Under the pieces are notes generated by a model. The model saw nothing but the letters and a program-made list of their open reading frames with translations, did no database searches and was not told the origin of the DNA. A DNA stretch of 11,450 nt from Oscillospiraceae bacterium (GTDB taxonomy: Bacteria; Bacillota; Clostridia; Oscillospirales; UBA929): NCBI GenBank assembly GCA_009777685.1, contig WRLJ01000033.1, positions 1 to 11,450 of the forward strand, read 5' to 3'. A program made the translations under genes and the position numbers. Numbering within the stretch: position 1 is the first letter of the stretch; each line of letters starts with the position of its first letter. Below are positions 1 to 7,037 of this stretch, in pieces.

Positions 1-203
1 GGGTAATACGGGGGTTTTGCTTGTGCGAGACACGGCGTTTCACCGTAAGGGTCTTGTCTGGGCTGTCCTGGCCTCGACTTCTAGGTTTCTCTCTTTTTGT
101 CTTTTTTGCACGTCCCGACCATACCCTTGCACTTTCTTTGCTGTCTCCACAGGGAACTGCCCTAACATGACATCTGTGCTTGACAGCGGGATGCGGATCC
201 TGC
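1..203. other. Window-edge stretch with no supported gene
   Basis: This stretch lies downstream of the anti-sigma gene. A 63-codon minus-strand frame at 40-231 overlaps the 3' end of that gene and shows no motif I recognise. I also see no clear intrinsic terminator for the sigma/anti-sigma operon here. It could be the edge of a neighbouring element or plain intergenic DNA. Confidence 0.4.
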
Positions 204-1160
204 TTATTCGTTGGTATAGTCTTTTCCCCAAATAACATATAGTGGAAATTCATCGCTTCCGGTCTTAAAAAGATATATATTAAACGCGCCCCATTCCGTC
301 AATCTGTCTTCCGGCGGCCTCCAACCTTTGGGACGGTGCTCCGCCGCTACGACCGAAGGGTCAATGCCCATGGATTGCGCGTATACATACGCGACCGTGT
401 TTGTTTCCTCGTCAAGCAGCGCGTATTCATAAGAGTGTTGATGGCCAAACAGGGTAACAACGGCGCGATAGCTAAACCCCGTATCCGTTATGACGGGTCT
501 GTGGGTTTCGCCGTTAAAGGTAAGCTCTAATGATTCAAGCCGTTCTTTTTCCTGCGAGTAATCGTAATCATCGTAAGAACATACCAAGTATAATTGATAC
601 GCATGATTCCAAACCCCGCTGCTGAAAAAATAATAATAGTCTTTTACATCCGCCGATGCCGGTATTGTTTCAGGGAATATGGCGAGCGCAGTGAAAAACG
701 CGGACTCCTCTATGTCCCTATTGTTTCTGGCGGCGTCTTTCGCGTTTGTATGACCGGAATAATGGCCATACTCAGCTATATCTCTCGTGGAATACTTCTC
801 CCCGAAAAACGCAATTGCCGCACGGGTTGACATTGTATTATACAAAGTCCTCATTTGAGGGATTAGCATCCCCCCGGCTGTTGCAAAAACAAGAGATACC
901 GCATAGATCAGCACAAGAAGAACAACGCCCGTTTTTCTCCGTCTTTTAATGCGGGATTTATAGTCAACTACCTGAGAAATCTCCGCGCTCGTGTTTTCAT
1001 CGAATGCCGGAAAAACAATCTGGGCGTCGGCTTCATATATTCCTTTGCAAATATCACATTGCTCAATATGAAGCCCAACCGCGGTCTGGCTGGCATCGCT
1101 GGCGATTCCGTCTTTTACAAGCGGAATCAAATCTTGAATCAATTCGCAATCATATTTCAT
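204..1160 (-). CDS. Membrane-anchored zf-HC2 anti-sigma factor
   Basis: This 318-aa protein probably holds the neighbouring ECF sigma factor inactive at the membrane until a signal arrives. Residues 1-40 form a zinc-binding anti-sigma (ZAS/zf-HC2) domain: Cys5, then His31-x3-Cys35-x2-Cys38. A basic cluster (residues 68-77) precedes one hydrophobic span at about 78-98, which places the N-terminus inside and about 220 residues outside. The outer domain is not one I recognise and could be the sensor. The ATG has a GGAG site 7 nt upstream that lies within the end of the sigma gene, and the two genes overlap by 11 nt, so they are probably translationally coupled. Base composition is less GC-rich than downstream genes, suggesting acquisition. 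Anti-sigma function rests on the domain and the pairing; the signal is unknown. Confidence 0.85.
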   Translation of the reverse strand: MKYDCELIQDLIPLVKDGIASDASQTAVGLHIEQCDICKGIYEADAQIVFPAFDENTSAEISQVVDYKSRIKRRRKTGVVLLVLIYAVSLVFATAGGMLIPQMRTLYNTMSTRAAIAFFGEKYSTRDIAEYGHYSGHTNAKDAARNNRDIEESAFFTALAIFPETIPASADVKDYYYFFSSGVWNHAYQLYLVCSYDDYDYSQEKERLESLELTFNGETHRPVITDTGFSYRAVVTLFGHQHSYEYALLDEETNTVAYVYAQSMGIDPSVVAAEHRPKGWRPPEDRLTEWGAFNIYLFKTGSDEFPLYVIWGKDYTNE

Positions 1161-1653
1161 ATCCGTACTCCTTTTTTAAGATTTCCTTGAGTTTAACGCG
1201 GCCCCGATGAAACATAACCTTCGCGGAATTTTCCGAAATTCCCAGAAAACCGGATATTTCGGCATACGGCATGTCGTGAAACAACCGGTATGACAGCACC
1301 GCCGCCGTTTGCCGCGGAAGCCTTTTCAGAGCCGCCGCAACATCCTGCGCAAGAGATTGCGCTTCTTGCATCGCATACACGGCATGGCCGCCGCTCCGTT
1401 GTACGCCTTCCATACATGTTTGCTTTTTTTCTTCTCTCAAAAAGGAGAAAAACACATTTTGGGCAATGGAACAAAGCCAGGTTTCCACACGGCAGTTTCC
1501 CTCAAAGCGATGGATGCTGACATAGGCTTGAAAAAATGTCTCCTGCGTCAAGTCGTCGGCTGTATGCTCATTTCCCTTGCACAGCCGCAGGAGGAATCTG
1601 CGAACATACAAAAAGTGCTTTCTGTATATCTCGTCAAACGTATGATCCGTCAT
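1150..1653 (-). CDS. ECF-family RNA polymerase sigma factor
   Basis: This 167-aa protein has the two-domain layout of extracytoplasmic-function sigma factors. Region 2 spans about residues 7-75 and includes the DDLTQETF core-binding/-10 motif (33-40). Region 4 spans about 109-158, with a helix-turn-helix around residues 129-157 (PYAEISGFLGIS followed by SAKVMFHRGRVKL). It would direct RNA polymerase to a small regulon responding to an extracellular or envelope signal. The start is supported by a GGAGG 4 nt before the ATG. It is first in a two-gene operon with the overlapping zf-HC2 anti-sigma gene, the usual arrangement for this family. I cannot assign a named subgroup or regulon. Confidence 0.92.
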   Translation of the reverse strand: MTDHTFDEIYRKHFLYVRRFLLRLCKGNEHTADDLTQETFFQAYVSIHRFEGNCRVETWLCSIAQNVFFSFLREEKKQTCMEGVQRSGGHAVYAMQEAQSLAQDVAAALKRLPRQTAAVLSYRLFHDMPYAEISGFLGISENSAKVMFHRGRVKLKEILKKEYGYEI

Positions 1654-1970
1654 GCTTCCTCCTTCCCTGTGATGCGTTTAGAGCTTGTTCCCAAAGACCG
1701 CAAATACAGCGTCTGAGCCTATAGGAACAGGTTCTATATCCCTTAGTGTCATGGGCATGGCCGAAGGTTACACCCGCTGAACAAAAAACTGCCCGCGTAA
1801 CCGTTATATCCTGTCAGCAAACCTGTCGTCCGGTGTGAACGGGGGCATTGTATTTATACCCTGTTTTAATGAACCTTGTCAACGCTCTCAAAGAAGCCCT
1901 TGACGCGCCTTCAGGCACAGGGCGGCCGCATCCCGCGCTTTTTCCCTTTCCTCGCGCCGCTTTTCCGCGG
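1654..1970. other. Intergenic region between sigma operon and feoB end
   Basis: No protein gene is supported here. It holds the candidate promoter for the sigma/anti-sigma operon, an implied leader of roughly 190 nt, and an 8-bp palindrome CCTATAGG at 1718-1725. GGTTAC (1766-1771) and GTAACC (near 1797-1802) form a loose hairpin on either side of an A-rich loop. Just after the feoB stop, on the minus strand, a modest GC-rich fold (GCCCT...AGGGC around an inner GCCTGAAGGC) is followed by TTCTTT and might be a weak terminator. Confidence 0.4.
1853..1882 (-). promoter_or_regulatory. Candidate sigma-70 promoter for the sigma/anti-sigma operon
   Basis: On the minus strand TTGACA (1877-1882) is followed after 18 nt by TATAAA (1853-1858). 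A transcript would begin near 1846 and give a leader of about 190 nt before the sigma ATG at 1653. The match is good but the leader is long, so another autoregulated ECF promoter nearer the gene is possible; I could not identify one. Confidence 0.45.
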
Positions 1971-2816
1971 TCACGCGCCCCATCCCATTGCCCTGACGAT
2001 CCCCGCGAGCAGGGCGCACAGGAGAATCCCGGACAGCGTGGGGATCGCCGCGGCCAGCGCGGTCCATTTCCAGCTGCCCGTCTCCCGGCGGATGGTCAGA
2101 CAGGTCGTCGAGCAGGGCCAGTGCATCAGGCAGAAAATCATCGTACACGCCGCCGTAAGCCAGGTCCAGCCGTTGTCCGTCAGCAGGGCCGTCAGCGCCG
2201 CGGGCGCGCCCGGTTCAATCAGCGTATTCTGCGCCGTGTAGGCCATCAGGACGACGGGCAGCACGATCTCGTTGGCCGGAAGCCCCAGAATGAACGCCAG
2301 CAGGATCACGCCGTCCAGCCCCAGCAGCCGCGCAAAGGGGTCCAGCGCCCCGGAGGCGTGCGCCAGAAGGCTCGCGTCTCCGGCCCGCACATTGGCCAGC
2401 AGCCAGATCACCAGCCCCGCCGGGGCGGCGACGGCGGCGGCCCGCCCCAGCACGAACAGCGTGCGGTCCAGCAGCGAACGCACCAGCACACTGCCCACCC
2501 GCGGCACGCGGTAGGGCGGAAGCTCCAGCGCGAAAAACGACGCTTCTCCCTTCAGCAGCGTGTCCGACAGCACACGCGAGATCAGGAGCGTCGCCCCCAC
2601 GCCCAGCGCGATAAGGCCGGTCAGCAGCGGCGCTGTCGCCGCGGAGCCGGCCGCTCCTTTCGCGGGAAAGAAAATCAGCAAAATGGCGATCAGCATCGGG
2701 AACCGCCCGTTGCAGGGCATGAAATTGTTGGTCAGCACCGCGACCAGCCGTTCCCGGGGCGAGTCGATGATCCGGCAGCCCGTGACCCCGACGGCGTTGC
2801 AGCCAAGGCCCATGCA
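1971..2816 (-). pseudogene. feoB: FeoB, C-terminal part (interrupted gene)
   Basis: This is the 3' part of feoB, the ferrous iron permease. It encodes about 280 residues starting at the MGLGCNAVGVTGC core motif and running through the SPRERL and TNNFMPCNGRFP segments typical of Clostridia-type FeoB. Several hydrophobic membrane spans follow, then a stop at 1971-1973. It lacks the GTPase domain and the first membrane segments, which lie at 5661-6715. The break coincides with the 8-bp sequence CCCATGCA (2809-2816 here, 5661-5668 in the other half). Joining the halves through one copy gives 1,893 nt, exactly 631 codons, reading ...TMCMGLGCN.... There are no other frameshifts or stops, so the interruption looks recent or reversible. 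The ATG inside the core could in principle start this fragment, but I see no ribosome site for it. Confidence 0.93.
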
Positions 2817-2824
2817 GATGGGCC
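2807..2824. other. Left attachment site of the feoB element (attL)
   Basis: GGCCCAT-GCAG-ATGGGCC is a perfect dyad of two 7-bp arms around four bases. It contains the shared core CCCATGCA at 2809-2816. The left arm is feoB sequence and the right arm is element sequence, so this is the left junction. Dyad symmetry around a short core is typical of serine integrase attachment sites. The exact crossover dinucleotide within the core cannot be read from one sequence. Confidence 0.8.
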
Positions 2825-2886
2825 GCCCAAACCTGCATAGCCCCGGCTCCGCCTGAATACGTTCTTACCGGGGGGAGGCGGCGGAT

Positions 2887-3057
2887 GTGAAAAAAAGCGA
2901 GATCGACGAAGGGAAAATCAAACTGCTGCATACCATGGCCGACGGGACGGCGCGCGATTCCGTCGAAGGGTACGAAATCCCGTATAACGATACGACCGCG
3001 GCGGTCTGTCATCTGCTGGCCCGGCGGGCGGCGGAGCGGCAGGAGGAGACGGAATGA
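2887..3057 (+). CDS. Small acidic/basic protein preceding the recombinase
   Basis: This 56-aa hypothetical protein starts at GTG with a strong GGGGGAGG site about 8 nt upstream. The in-phase alternative is poor: the ATG overlapping the GTG is followed at once by TGA. It begins VKKSEIDEGKIKLLHTMADG, continues through an RDSVEGYEIPYN segment, and ends in a charged helix (ARRAAERQEETE). Its stop overlaps the recombinase ATG (ATGA at 3054-3057), a sign of translational coupling. I do not recognise the family. Its place directly before the recombinase suggests a partner role, such as a directionality factor or regulator, but nothing in the sequence proves this. Confidence 0.72.
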   Translation: MKKSEIDEGKIKLLHTMADGTARDSVEGYEIPYNDTTAAVCHLLARRAAERQEETE

Positions 3058-4400
3058 GCGGAACGGCCCTCAAAGCGGCCTGCTATGTGCGGGTGTCCAC
3101 GGAAAACCAGCTGGACAATTACAGCATCGAGGAACAGACCCGGCGCTTGGAGGCCTATTGCGCCTCCAAGGGTTGGGCCGTTTCCGGCGTCTATGCCGAC
3201 GGCGGGTATTCGGGCGGGAACACGGAGCGTCCGGCGCTGCGGAAAATGCTCGGCGATATCCGCGGCGGACAGGTCGATATCGTGCTGGTGCATAAGCTCG
3301 ACCGGCTTTCGCGCTCCCAGAAGGATACGCTGACGCTGATTGAGGACGGCTTCCTGCGGCGCGGCGTCGAATTTGTCTCGGTCAGTGAAAATTTCGATAC
3401 CTCCACGGGGTTCGGGCGGGCCATGATCGGGATGCTGTCGGTGTTCGCGCAGCTGGAAAAGGAGCAGATCACCGAGCGCCTCACCATGGGGCGCGTCGGA
3501 CGCGGCAGGGCCGGCCTGTACCACGGCGGCCCCGTCAGCCCGACGGGATATACCTACGCGGGCGGGCGTTTGGTGGTCGACGAATACAAGGCCGCGCAGG
3601 TGCGCGAGGTCTTCGGCCTGTTTTTGTCGGGGCACGGCGTCAGCGCCATCCGCCGGCGCATGGATGAGCGCTATGGCGGCTGGAGCAGCCATTCGCTGGT
3701 CTCCGGGATCTTGAGAAACACGGTGTACATCGGGAAAGTCAAGTTTAACCAGGTGCAGTATGACGGCGTCCACGAGGCCATCGTCGACCCCGCGGTCTTC
3801 CGGCAGGCGCAGGCGCTCCTGCGCGGGGGGAGGCCGAAGGCGCCGCTCCGGTCGGGCTGTCTGCTGACCGGGCTTGTGCGCTGCGCCCGGTGCGGGGCAA
3901 GATACTCCGCCAACCACGGCTATTATAAATGCTATTCGCGCGCCAAGTCCGACCAGAGATATATCGCCGATCCAGACTGCAAAAACAAGCACTGGGAGAT
4001 CGCAAGGCTCGACGGCGTCATTCTGGCCGCGATCTCGGCCCTGCGGTATGACCCGGCCCGCGCCGGCGCGGCAGAGCCGCCGGTTCCCGGCGCAAGCGCG
4101 CTGAAACGGCGCGTCACGGCCGCCGGCAGCCAGATTTCCCGCTTGATCGGCCTGTGTCAGGCGGGCGGCGCGTCCGCCGGGGAAATCGCGCCGAGGATCG
4201 CCGCGCTGAGACAGGAACAGGAGGCGCTGAGCCGTCTGCTCTCCCAACCCGCCGGGGAGAGGTCCGCCGCCGCCGCGCCATACGGGCCGCGCGCCGTATC
4301 GCCGGGAAGCGGGCTGGAAGAACAGCGAATGCTCGCCGGCGGTTTGATCCAATCCGTCTCGATCGACGGGGAGCGGCTCCATATCCGCTGGCGGATATAA
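3054..4400 (+). CDS. Large serine recombinase (site-specific integrase)
   Basis: This 448-aa protein has the full large serine recombinase plan. The resolvase-type catalytic domain at about 7-150 has the nucleophile Ser15 in YVRVSTE, Arg84/Arg87 in DRLSRS, and a helix near 121-150. A recombinase DNA-binding domain follows at about 163-265. Next comes a zinc ribbon with Cys277-x2-Cys280, Cys293 and Cys309, and a coiled-coil stretch near 350-398. Such enzymes cut both strands of short attachment sites through a phosphoserine link and rotate the ends. The gene starts within the stop of the upstream small gene. It is rather short for the family but no motif is missing. Its likely substrate is the CCCATGCA-centred site in feoB, since it is the only recombinase within the element. 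Confidence 0.95.
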   Translation: MSGTALKAACYVRVSTENQLDNYSIEEQTRRLEAYCASKGWAVSGVYADGGYSGGNTERPALRKMLGDIRGGQVDIVLVHKLDRLSRSQKDTLTLIEDGFLRRGVEFVSVSENFDTSTGFGRAMIGMLSVFAQLEKEQITERLTMGRVGRGRAGLYHGGPVSPTGYTYAGGRLVVDEYKAAQVREVFGLFLSGHGVSAIRRRMDERYGGWSSHSLVSGILRNTVYIGKVKFNQVQYDGVHEAIVDPAVFRQAQALLRGGRPKAPLRSGCLLTGLVRCARCGARYSANHGYYKCYSRAKSDQRYIADPDCKNKHWEIARLDGVILAAISALRYDPARAGAAEPPVPGASALKRRVTAAGSQISRLIGLCQAGGASAGEIAPRIAALRQEQEALSRLLSQPAGERSAAAAPYGPRAVSPGSGLEEQRMLAGGLIQSVSIDGERLHIRWRI

Positions 4401-4440
4401 CGCCGGCAGGGCAAGAGCATTTACTTTGCCCATATCCCGC

Positions 4441-4518
4441 CCGTAGGGCGCGACGACCTCGGCGCGCCGTGGTTTGCCCGCATCCCCTCCGTAGGGGACG
4501 CAGACCTCGGCGTCCCGC
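4441..4518. repeat. Two TAGGG-headed palindromic repeats inside the element
   Basis: Two units lie head to tail in the gap between recombinase and SDR gene. At 4441-4471 the head CCGTAGGG leads into a GGCGCG / CGCGCC stem. At 4489-4518 CCGTAGGGG leads into a GGACGC / GCGTCC stem. Both loops contain GACCTCGG. The same head with different stems recurs at 8082-8560 and 9139-9168, so this is a dispersed REP-like family that also occurs inside the mobile element. Confidence 0.75.
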
Positions 4519-4554
4519 AAAATATCCCCGGCGCACACGCGCGGCGGCAGGCGT

Positions 4555-4583
4555 TTGCCAATTATGCCGCGGAGTGGTATAAT
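4555..4583 (+). promoter_or_regulatory. Sigma-70 promoter for the SDR gene
   Basis: TTGCCA (4555-4560) is followed after 17 nt by a consensus TATAAT (4578-4583). Transcription would begin near 4590, about 42 nt before the ATG at 4632. The cargo gene therefore need not depend on recombinase transcription. Confidence 0.75.
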
Positions 4584-4588
4584 GAATG

Positions 4589-4603
4589 CGTTCTTTCAGA
4601 ACG
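4589..4603. promoter_or_regulatory. Candidate operator at the SDR transcription start
   Basis: CGTTCT-TTC-AGAACG is a perfect inverted repeat with 6-bp arms, placed 5 nt after the -10 box and so over the expected start site. A repressor bound here would block the promoter. No regulator gene is present in the element; the binding protein is unknown. Confidence 0.4.
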
Positions 4604-4631
4604 TACATTATCATCATAAGGAGCGGGAAAC

Positions 4632-5639
4632 ATGAAGGCGTTATTCATTGGCGGCACGGGAACGATCAGCACGGAAATATCCAAACTGGCGGCCGGATCG
4701 GGGATAGAATTATACCTGCTCAACCGGGGCGGCAATAACGCGCGGCTGGAGGGGGTCCCGAATATCCACTATATCCGGGCCGATATCTCCGACGAGCAGG
4801 ACGCCGCGCGCCAGCTCGCCGGCCACAGCTTTGACGTGGTGGCGGACTTCATCGTTTTCACGCCGGAGCAGGCCCGGCGGGATATCCGGCTGTTTTCCGG
4901 CCGCACACGGCAGTATATCTTCATCAGCTCCGCTTCCGCCTATCAAAAGCCGCTGTCCGACTACCGGATCACGGAAAGCACGCCGCTGGTCAATCCATAC
5001 TGGGAATACTCGCGCAACAAGATCGCCTGCGAGGAAATTTTCATCCATGAAAACCGGCAAAACGGCTTCCCCGTCACCATCGTGCGCCCCAGCCACACCT
5101 ATGACAAGCACAGCATCCCGCTGGCCGTACACGGCGAAAAGGGCCCGTGGCAGGTACTGAAAAGAATCATCGACCGCAAGCCCGTCATCATACACGGAGA
5201 CGGAAGCTCGCTGTGGACGGTGACCCACAGCCGCGATTTCGCCGCGGCCTTCACCGGCCTGATGGGCAACCTCCACGCGCTGGGCGAGGCGGTGCATATC
5301 ACAAGCGACGAATCGCTGACATGGAATCAAATCTACCGCTGCCTGGGCGAGTGCGTGGACCGGGAGCCGGAGGTGCGCCATATCTCCAGCGACTTTCTGG
5401 TGCGGTGCGACCCGCGCCTCTCGGGTAGCCTGCTCGGCGACAAGGCGCATTCCGTGGTGTTCGACAACAGCAAACTCAAACGCCTTGTCCCGGGCTTTAC
5501 GGCCTTGACGCGCTTTGACCGGGGCATCCGCGAGTCGGTGGCGTATTATCTGGCCAACGAGTTCATGCAGACGCCCGACCCCGTGTTCGACGAGTGGACC
5601 GACAGGGTCATCCGGGCCGTTGACGGCGCGGCCCTGTAG
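4632..5639 (+). CDS. SDR-family NAD-dependent epimerase/dehydratase
   Basis: This 335-aa protein is an extended short-chain dehydrogenase/reductase. Residues 1-13 form the first Rossmann strand with the dinucleotide-binding loop GGTGTIS (7-13), and NRGG near 31-34 would contact the cofactor ribose. The segment ISSASAY (98-104) carries the catalytic Ser region, and Tyr126-x3-Lys130 (YSRNK) is the catalytic pair. Relatives act on nucleotide sugars or similar small molecules; the substrate cannot be read here. An AAGGAG site 8 nt before the ATG, its own promoter and a possible operator support independent expression. It is the only evident cargo of the feoB element and ends about 21 bp before its right end. 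Composition resembles the recombinase gene. No truncation is seen. Confidence 0.9.
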   Translation: MKALFIGGTGTISTEISKLAAGSGIELYLLNRGGNNARLEGVPNIHYIRADISDEQDAARQLAGHSFDVVADFIVFTPEQARRDIRLFSGRTRQYIFISSASAYQKPLSDYRITESTPLVNPYWEYSRNKIACEEIFIHENRQNGFPVTIVRPSHTYDKHSIPLAVHGEKGPWQVLKRIIDRKPVIIHGDGSSLWTVTHSRDFAAAFTGLMGNLHALGEAVHITSDESLTWNQIYRCLGECVDREPEVRHISSDFLVRCDPRLSGSLLGDKAHSVVFDNSKLKRLVPGFTALTRFDRGIRESVAYYLANEFMQTPDPVFDEWTDRVIRAVDGAAL

Positions 5640-5660
5640 CCGCCGAACAGGTCCGGCCAT

Positions 5661-5668
5661 CCCATGCA
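5661..5668. other. Right attachment core of the feoB element (attR)
   Basis: CCCATGCA is identical to the core at 2809-2816. To its left is element sequence (GTCCGGCCAT), to its right feoB sequence (CATCGTCAGC). On the minus strand the core reads TGCATGGG and encodes the Cys-Met-Gly of FeoB in the same phase at both junctions. Confidence 0.8.
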
Positions 5669-6715
5669 CATCGTCAGCGCCTGCTTGCCGCACGCCTTGG
5701 CGCGGCAGAAATGGCGGTCCAGCGTGAACGCCGCGCGGGGCAGATACCCGAAATCCTCCAGCAGCGTGAACAGCGGGAAAAAGATCGCCATCGGCGGCAG
5801 CATCACGGAGACGACCCACGCCAGCGTGCGCCATACCCCCGCCGTCAGCGCCTCACACAGCCATAGGGGCGCGCCGAGCGCGGCCAGCCCCGCCCGCAGC
5901 GGCTCCTGCGCGGACAGCAGCAGCGTCCCCAGCAGCCGCGAGGGCACGTTCGCCCCCGCGAGGGTGATCCAGAACACCAGGCACAGCAGCGCCAGCATCA
6001 GCGCGGCGCCGGTGCGCCGCCCCATAAACAGCGTGTCCAGCCGCCGCCGGAGCCTGTGGCCGGACGGGTCCGGGCAGACGGGCAGGCAGACGCGCGCGGC
6101 CTCCTCGGCGGCGGCGGCCAGCGCCCGCGCCCGTTCGTCCTCCGGCCCGGGCGGGAGCGCGGGCAGGACCGGCGCGGGCACAATTTCGCCCTCCGTCACG
6201 GCGCGCACGGCTTCCATCAGCGCGCCGACGCCCTCGCCCGTGCGCGCGCTCATGCCGACCACCGGCACGCCCAGCCGCCGCCCCAGCGCGGCCAGGTCCG
6301 GGCAAAGCCCCAGCCGGCGCGCCTCGTCGAGCAGGTTGACGCAGACAATGACGCGCCGCGTTAGCGCCATCGTCTGGTAGACCAGCCGCAGGCTGCGCTC
6401 CAGACACGTCGCGTCGCAGACGATCACCGCCGCGTCGGCCTGCCCGCTGAGCAGGAAGTCCCGCGCGACCTCCTCCTCCGCCGAGCGCGCCGACAGCGAA
6501 TACGTCCCCGGCAGGTCCACGACCGCGTACCGCCGCCGCCGGTAGGTATACGCGCCCCGCGCGACCGCCACCGTCTTGCCCGCCCAGTTGCCCGTGTGCT
6601 GGCGCAAGCCGGTCAGGGCGTTGAAAACCGTGCTTTTGCCCACGTTCGGGTTCCCGCCCAGCGCGACGGACGCCCGGGGCGCGCCGGCGGCGTTGTTTGA
6701 CCGGCTCCGCTTCAT
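5661..6715 (-). pseudogene. feoB: FeoB, N-terminal GTPase part (interrupted gene)
   Basis: This is the 5' part of feoB, about 351 native residues. The GTPase domain carries G1 GNPNVGKS (21-28), G3 DLPG (67-70), G4 NLLD (127-130) and G5 SARTG (156-160). A helical region and the first membrane spans follow, ending at KACGKQALTMCMG where the element is inserted. Translation would continue about 38 codons into the element and stop at 5546-5548, giving a 389-aa product with an intact GTPase domain and only part of the pore. The start at 6715 is chosen because the conserved G1 motif follows promptly; a longer upstream frame overlaps feoA. FeoB couples GTP hydrolysis to ferrous iron entry, so this product is probably not a working transporter. 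It lies 20 nt after feoA. Confidence 0.95.
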
Positions 6716-6735
6716 CGCGCACCGCCCCCCGTCCT

Positions 6736-6966
6736 CTAACTGTCGGCCGAAACCCAAATGCTCCGCGCGTCCGCTCTCCGCAGGGCGATCATCGCGCCCC
6801 GGACCCAATAGGCCGCGGGGCCGCCCGGCGGGCCGCGCAGCGCGCACCGCACCCGCGTGCCCTCGACAAAGCCCAGCTCCATCAGCCGCCGCCGCATGGC
6901 GTCCTCCGATACCACGGCGCGCACGCGCGCGCATTCCCCCGCCGCCAGACAGGCCAGACTCCGCAT
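6736..6966 (-). CDS. feoA: FeoA, ferrous iron transport accessory protein
   Basis: This 76-aa protein has the small SH3-like FeoA fold signature, with RRRLMELGFVEGTRV near residues 26-40 and a closing segment that carries the glycine-and-hydrophobic YWVRGAMIALRR motif. FeoA is thought to act in the cytoplasm on the FeoB GTPase/membrane complex. The ATG at 6966 is preferred over an upstream in-frame ATG at 7092 because it gives the usual family length, has a purine-rich AAAGGCGG upstream, and avoids overlap with the 28-aa microprotein. feoB starts 20 nt after its stop, so the genes are co-transcribed. With feoB split, this gene would have no complete partner from this operon. Confidence 0.9.
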   Translation of the reverse strand: MRSLACLAAGECARVRAVVSEDAMRRRLMELGFVEGTRVRCALRGPPGGPAAYWVRGAMIALRRADARSIWVSADS

Positions 6967-7037
6967 TCCGCCACCGCCTTTACACAGACAGGCAGCAAGC
7001 GATAAATCAGCTTGCCGCCTGACGCTCAGATGCCCGC

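Larger units (their letters stand above)
2809..5660 (+). mobile_element. Serine-recombinase element inserted in feoB
   Basis: This 2,852-bp insertion splits the minus-strand feoB. Its ends are marked by an 8-bp identical sequence, CCCATGCA (2809-2816 and 5661-5668). It carries three plus-strand genes: a 56-aa protein, a large serine recombinase and an SDR-family enzyme. I see no transposase, relaxase, replication or conjugation gene. The last gene stops only about 21 bp before the right end and the first starts about 70 bp after the left end, so the element is very compact. Large serine recombinases are known to integrate circles at specific conserved gene sites and, with a helper, to excise them. 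Restoration of the feoB frame on removal is computed from the sequence; actual mobility is inferred. Confidence 0.87.

Noticed and set aside
40..231. 63-aa minus-strand frame at the left edge
   Set aside because: It overlaps the end of the anti-sigma gene and has no ribosome site or motif I can support.
1848..2840. 330-codon plus-strand open frame
   Set aside because: It is antisense to feoB, rich in Arg/Gln/Pro with no family features; an effect of high GC on the opposite strand.
3009..4538. 509-codon minus-strand open frame
   Set aside because: It lies exactly opposite the serine recombinase, whose motifs are complete; its product is low-complexity without a fold signature.
4710..5834. 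374-codon minus-strand open frame
   Set aside because: Antisense to the SDR gene and runs across the element end into feoB; no recognisable motif.
1971..6715. feoB broken by simple frameshift or rearrangement
   Set aside because: The halves join exactly in frame through a shared 8-bp core, and the DNA between carries its own integrase, so site-specific insertion explains it better.
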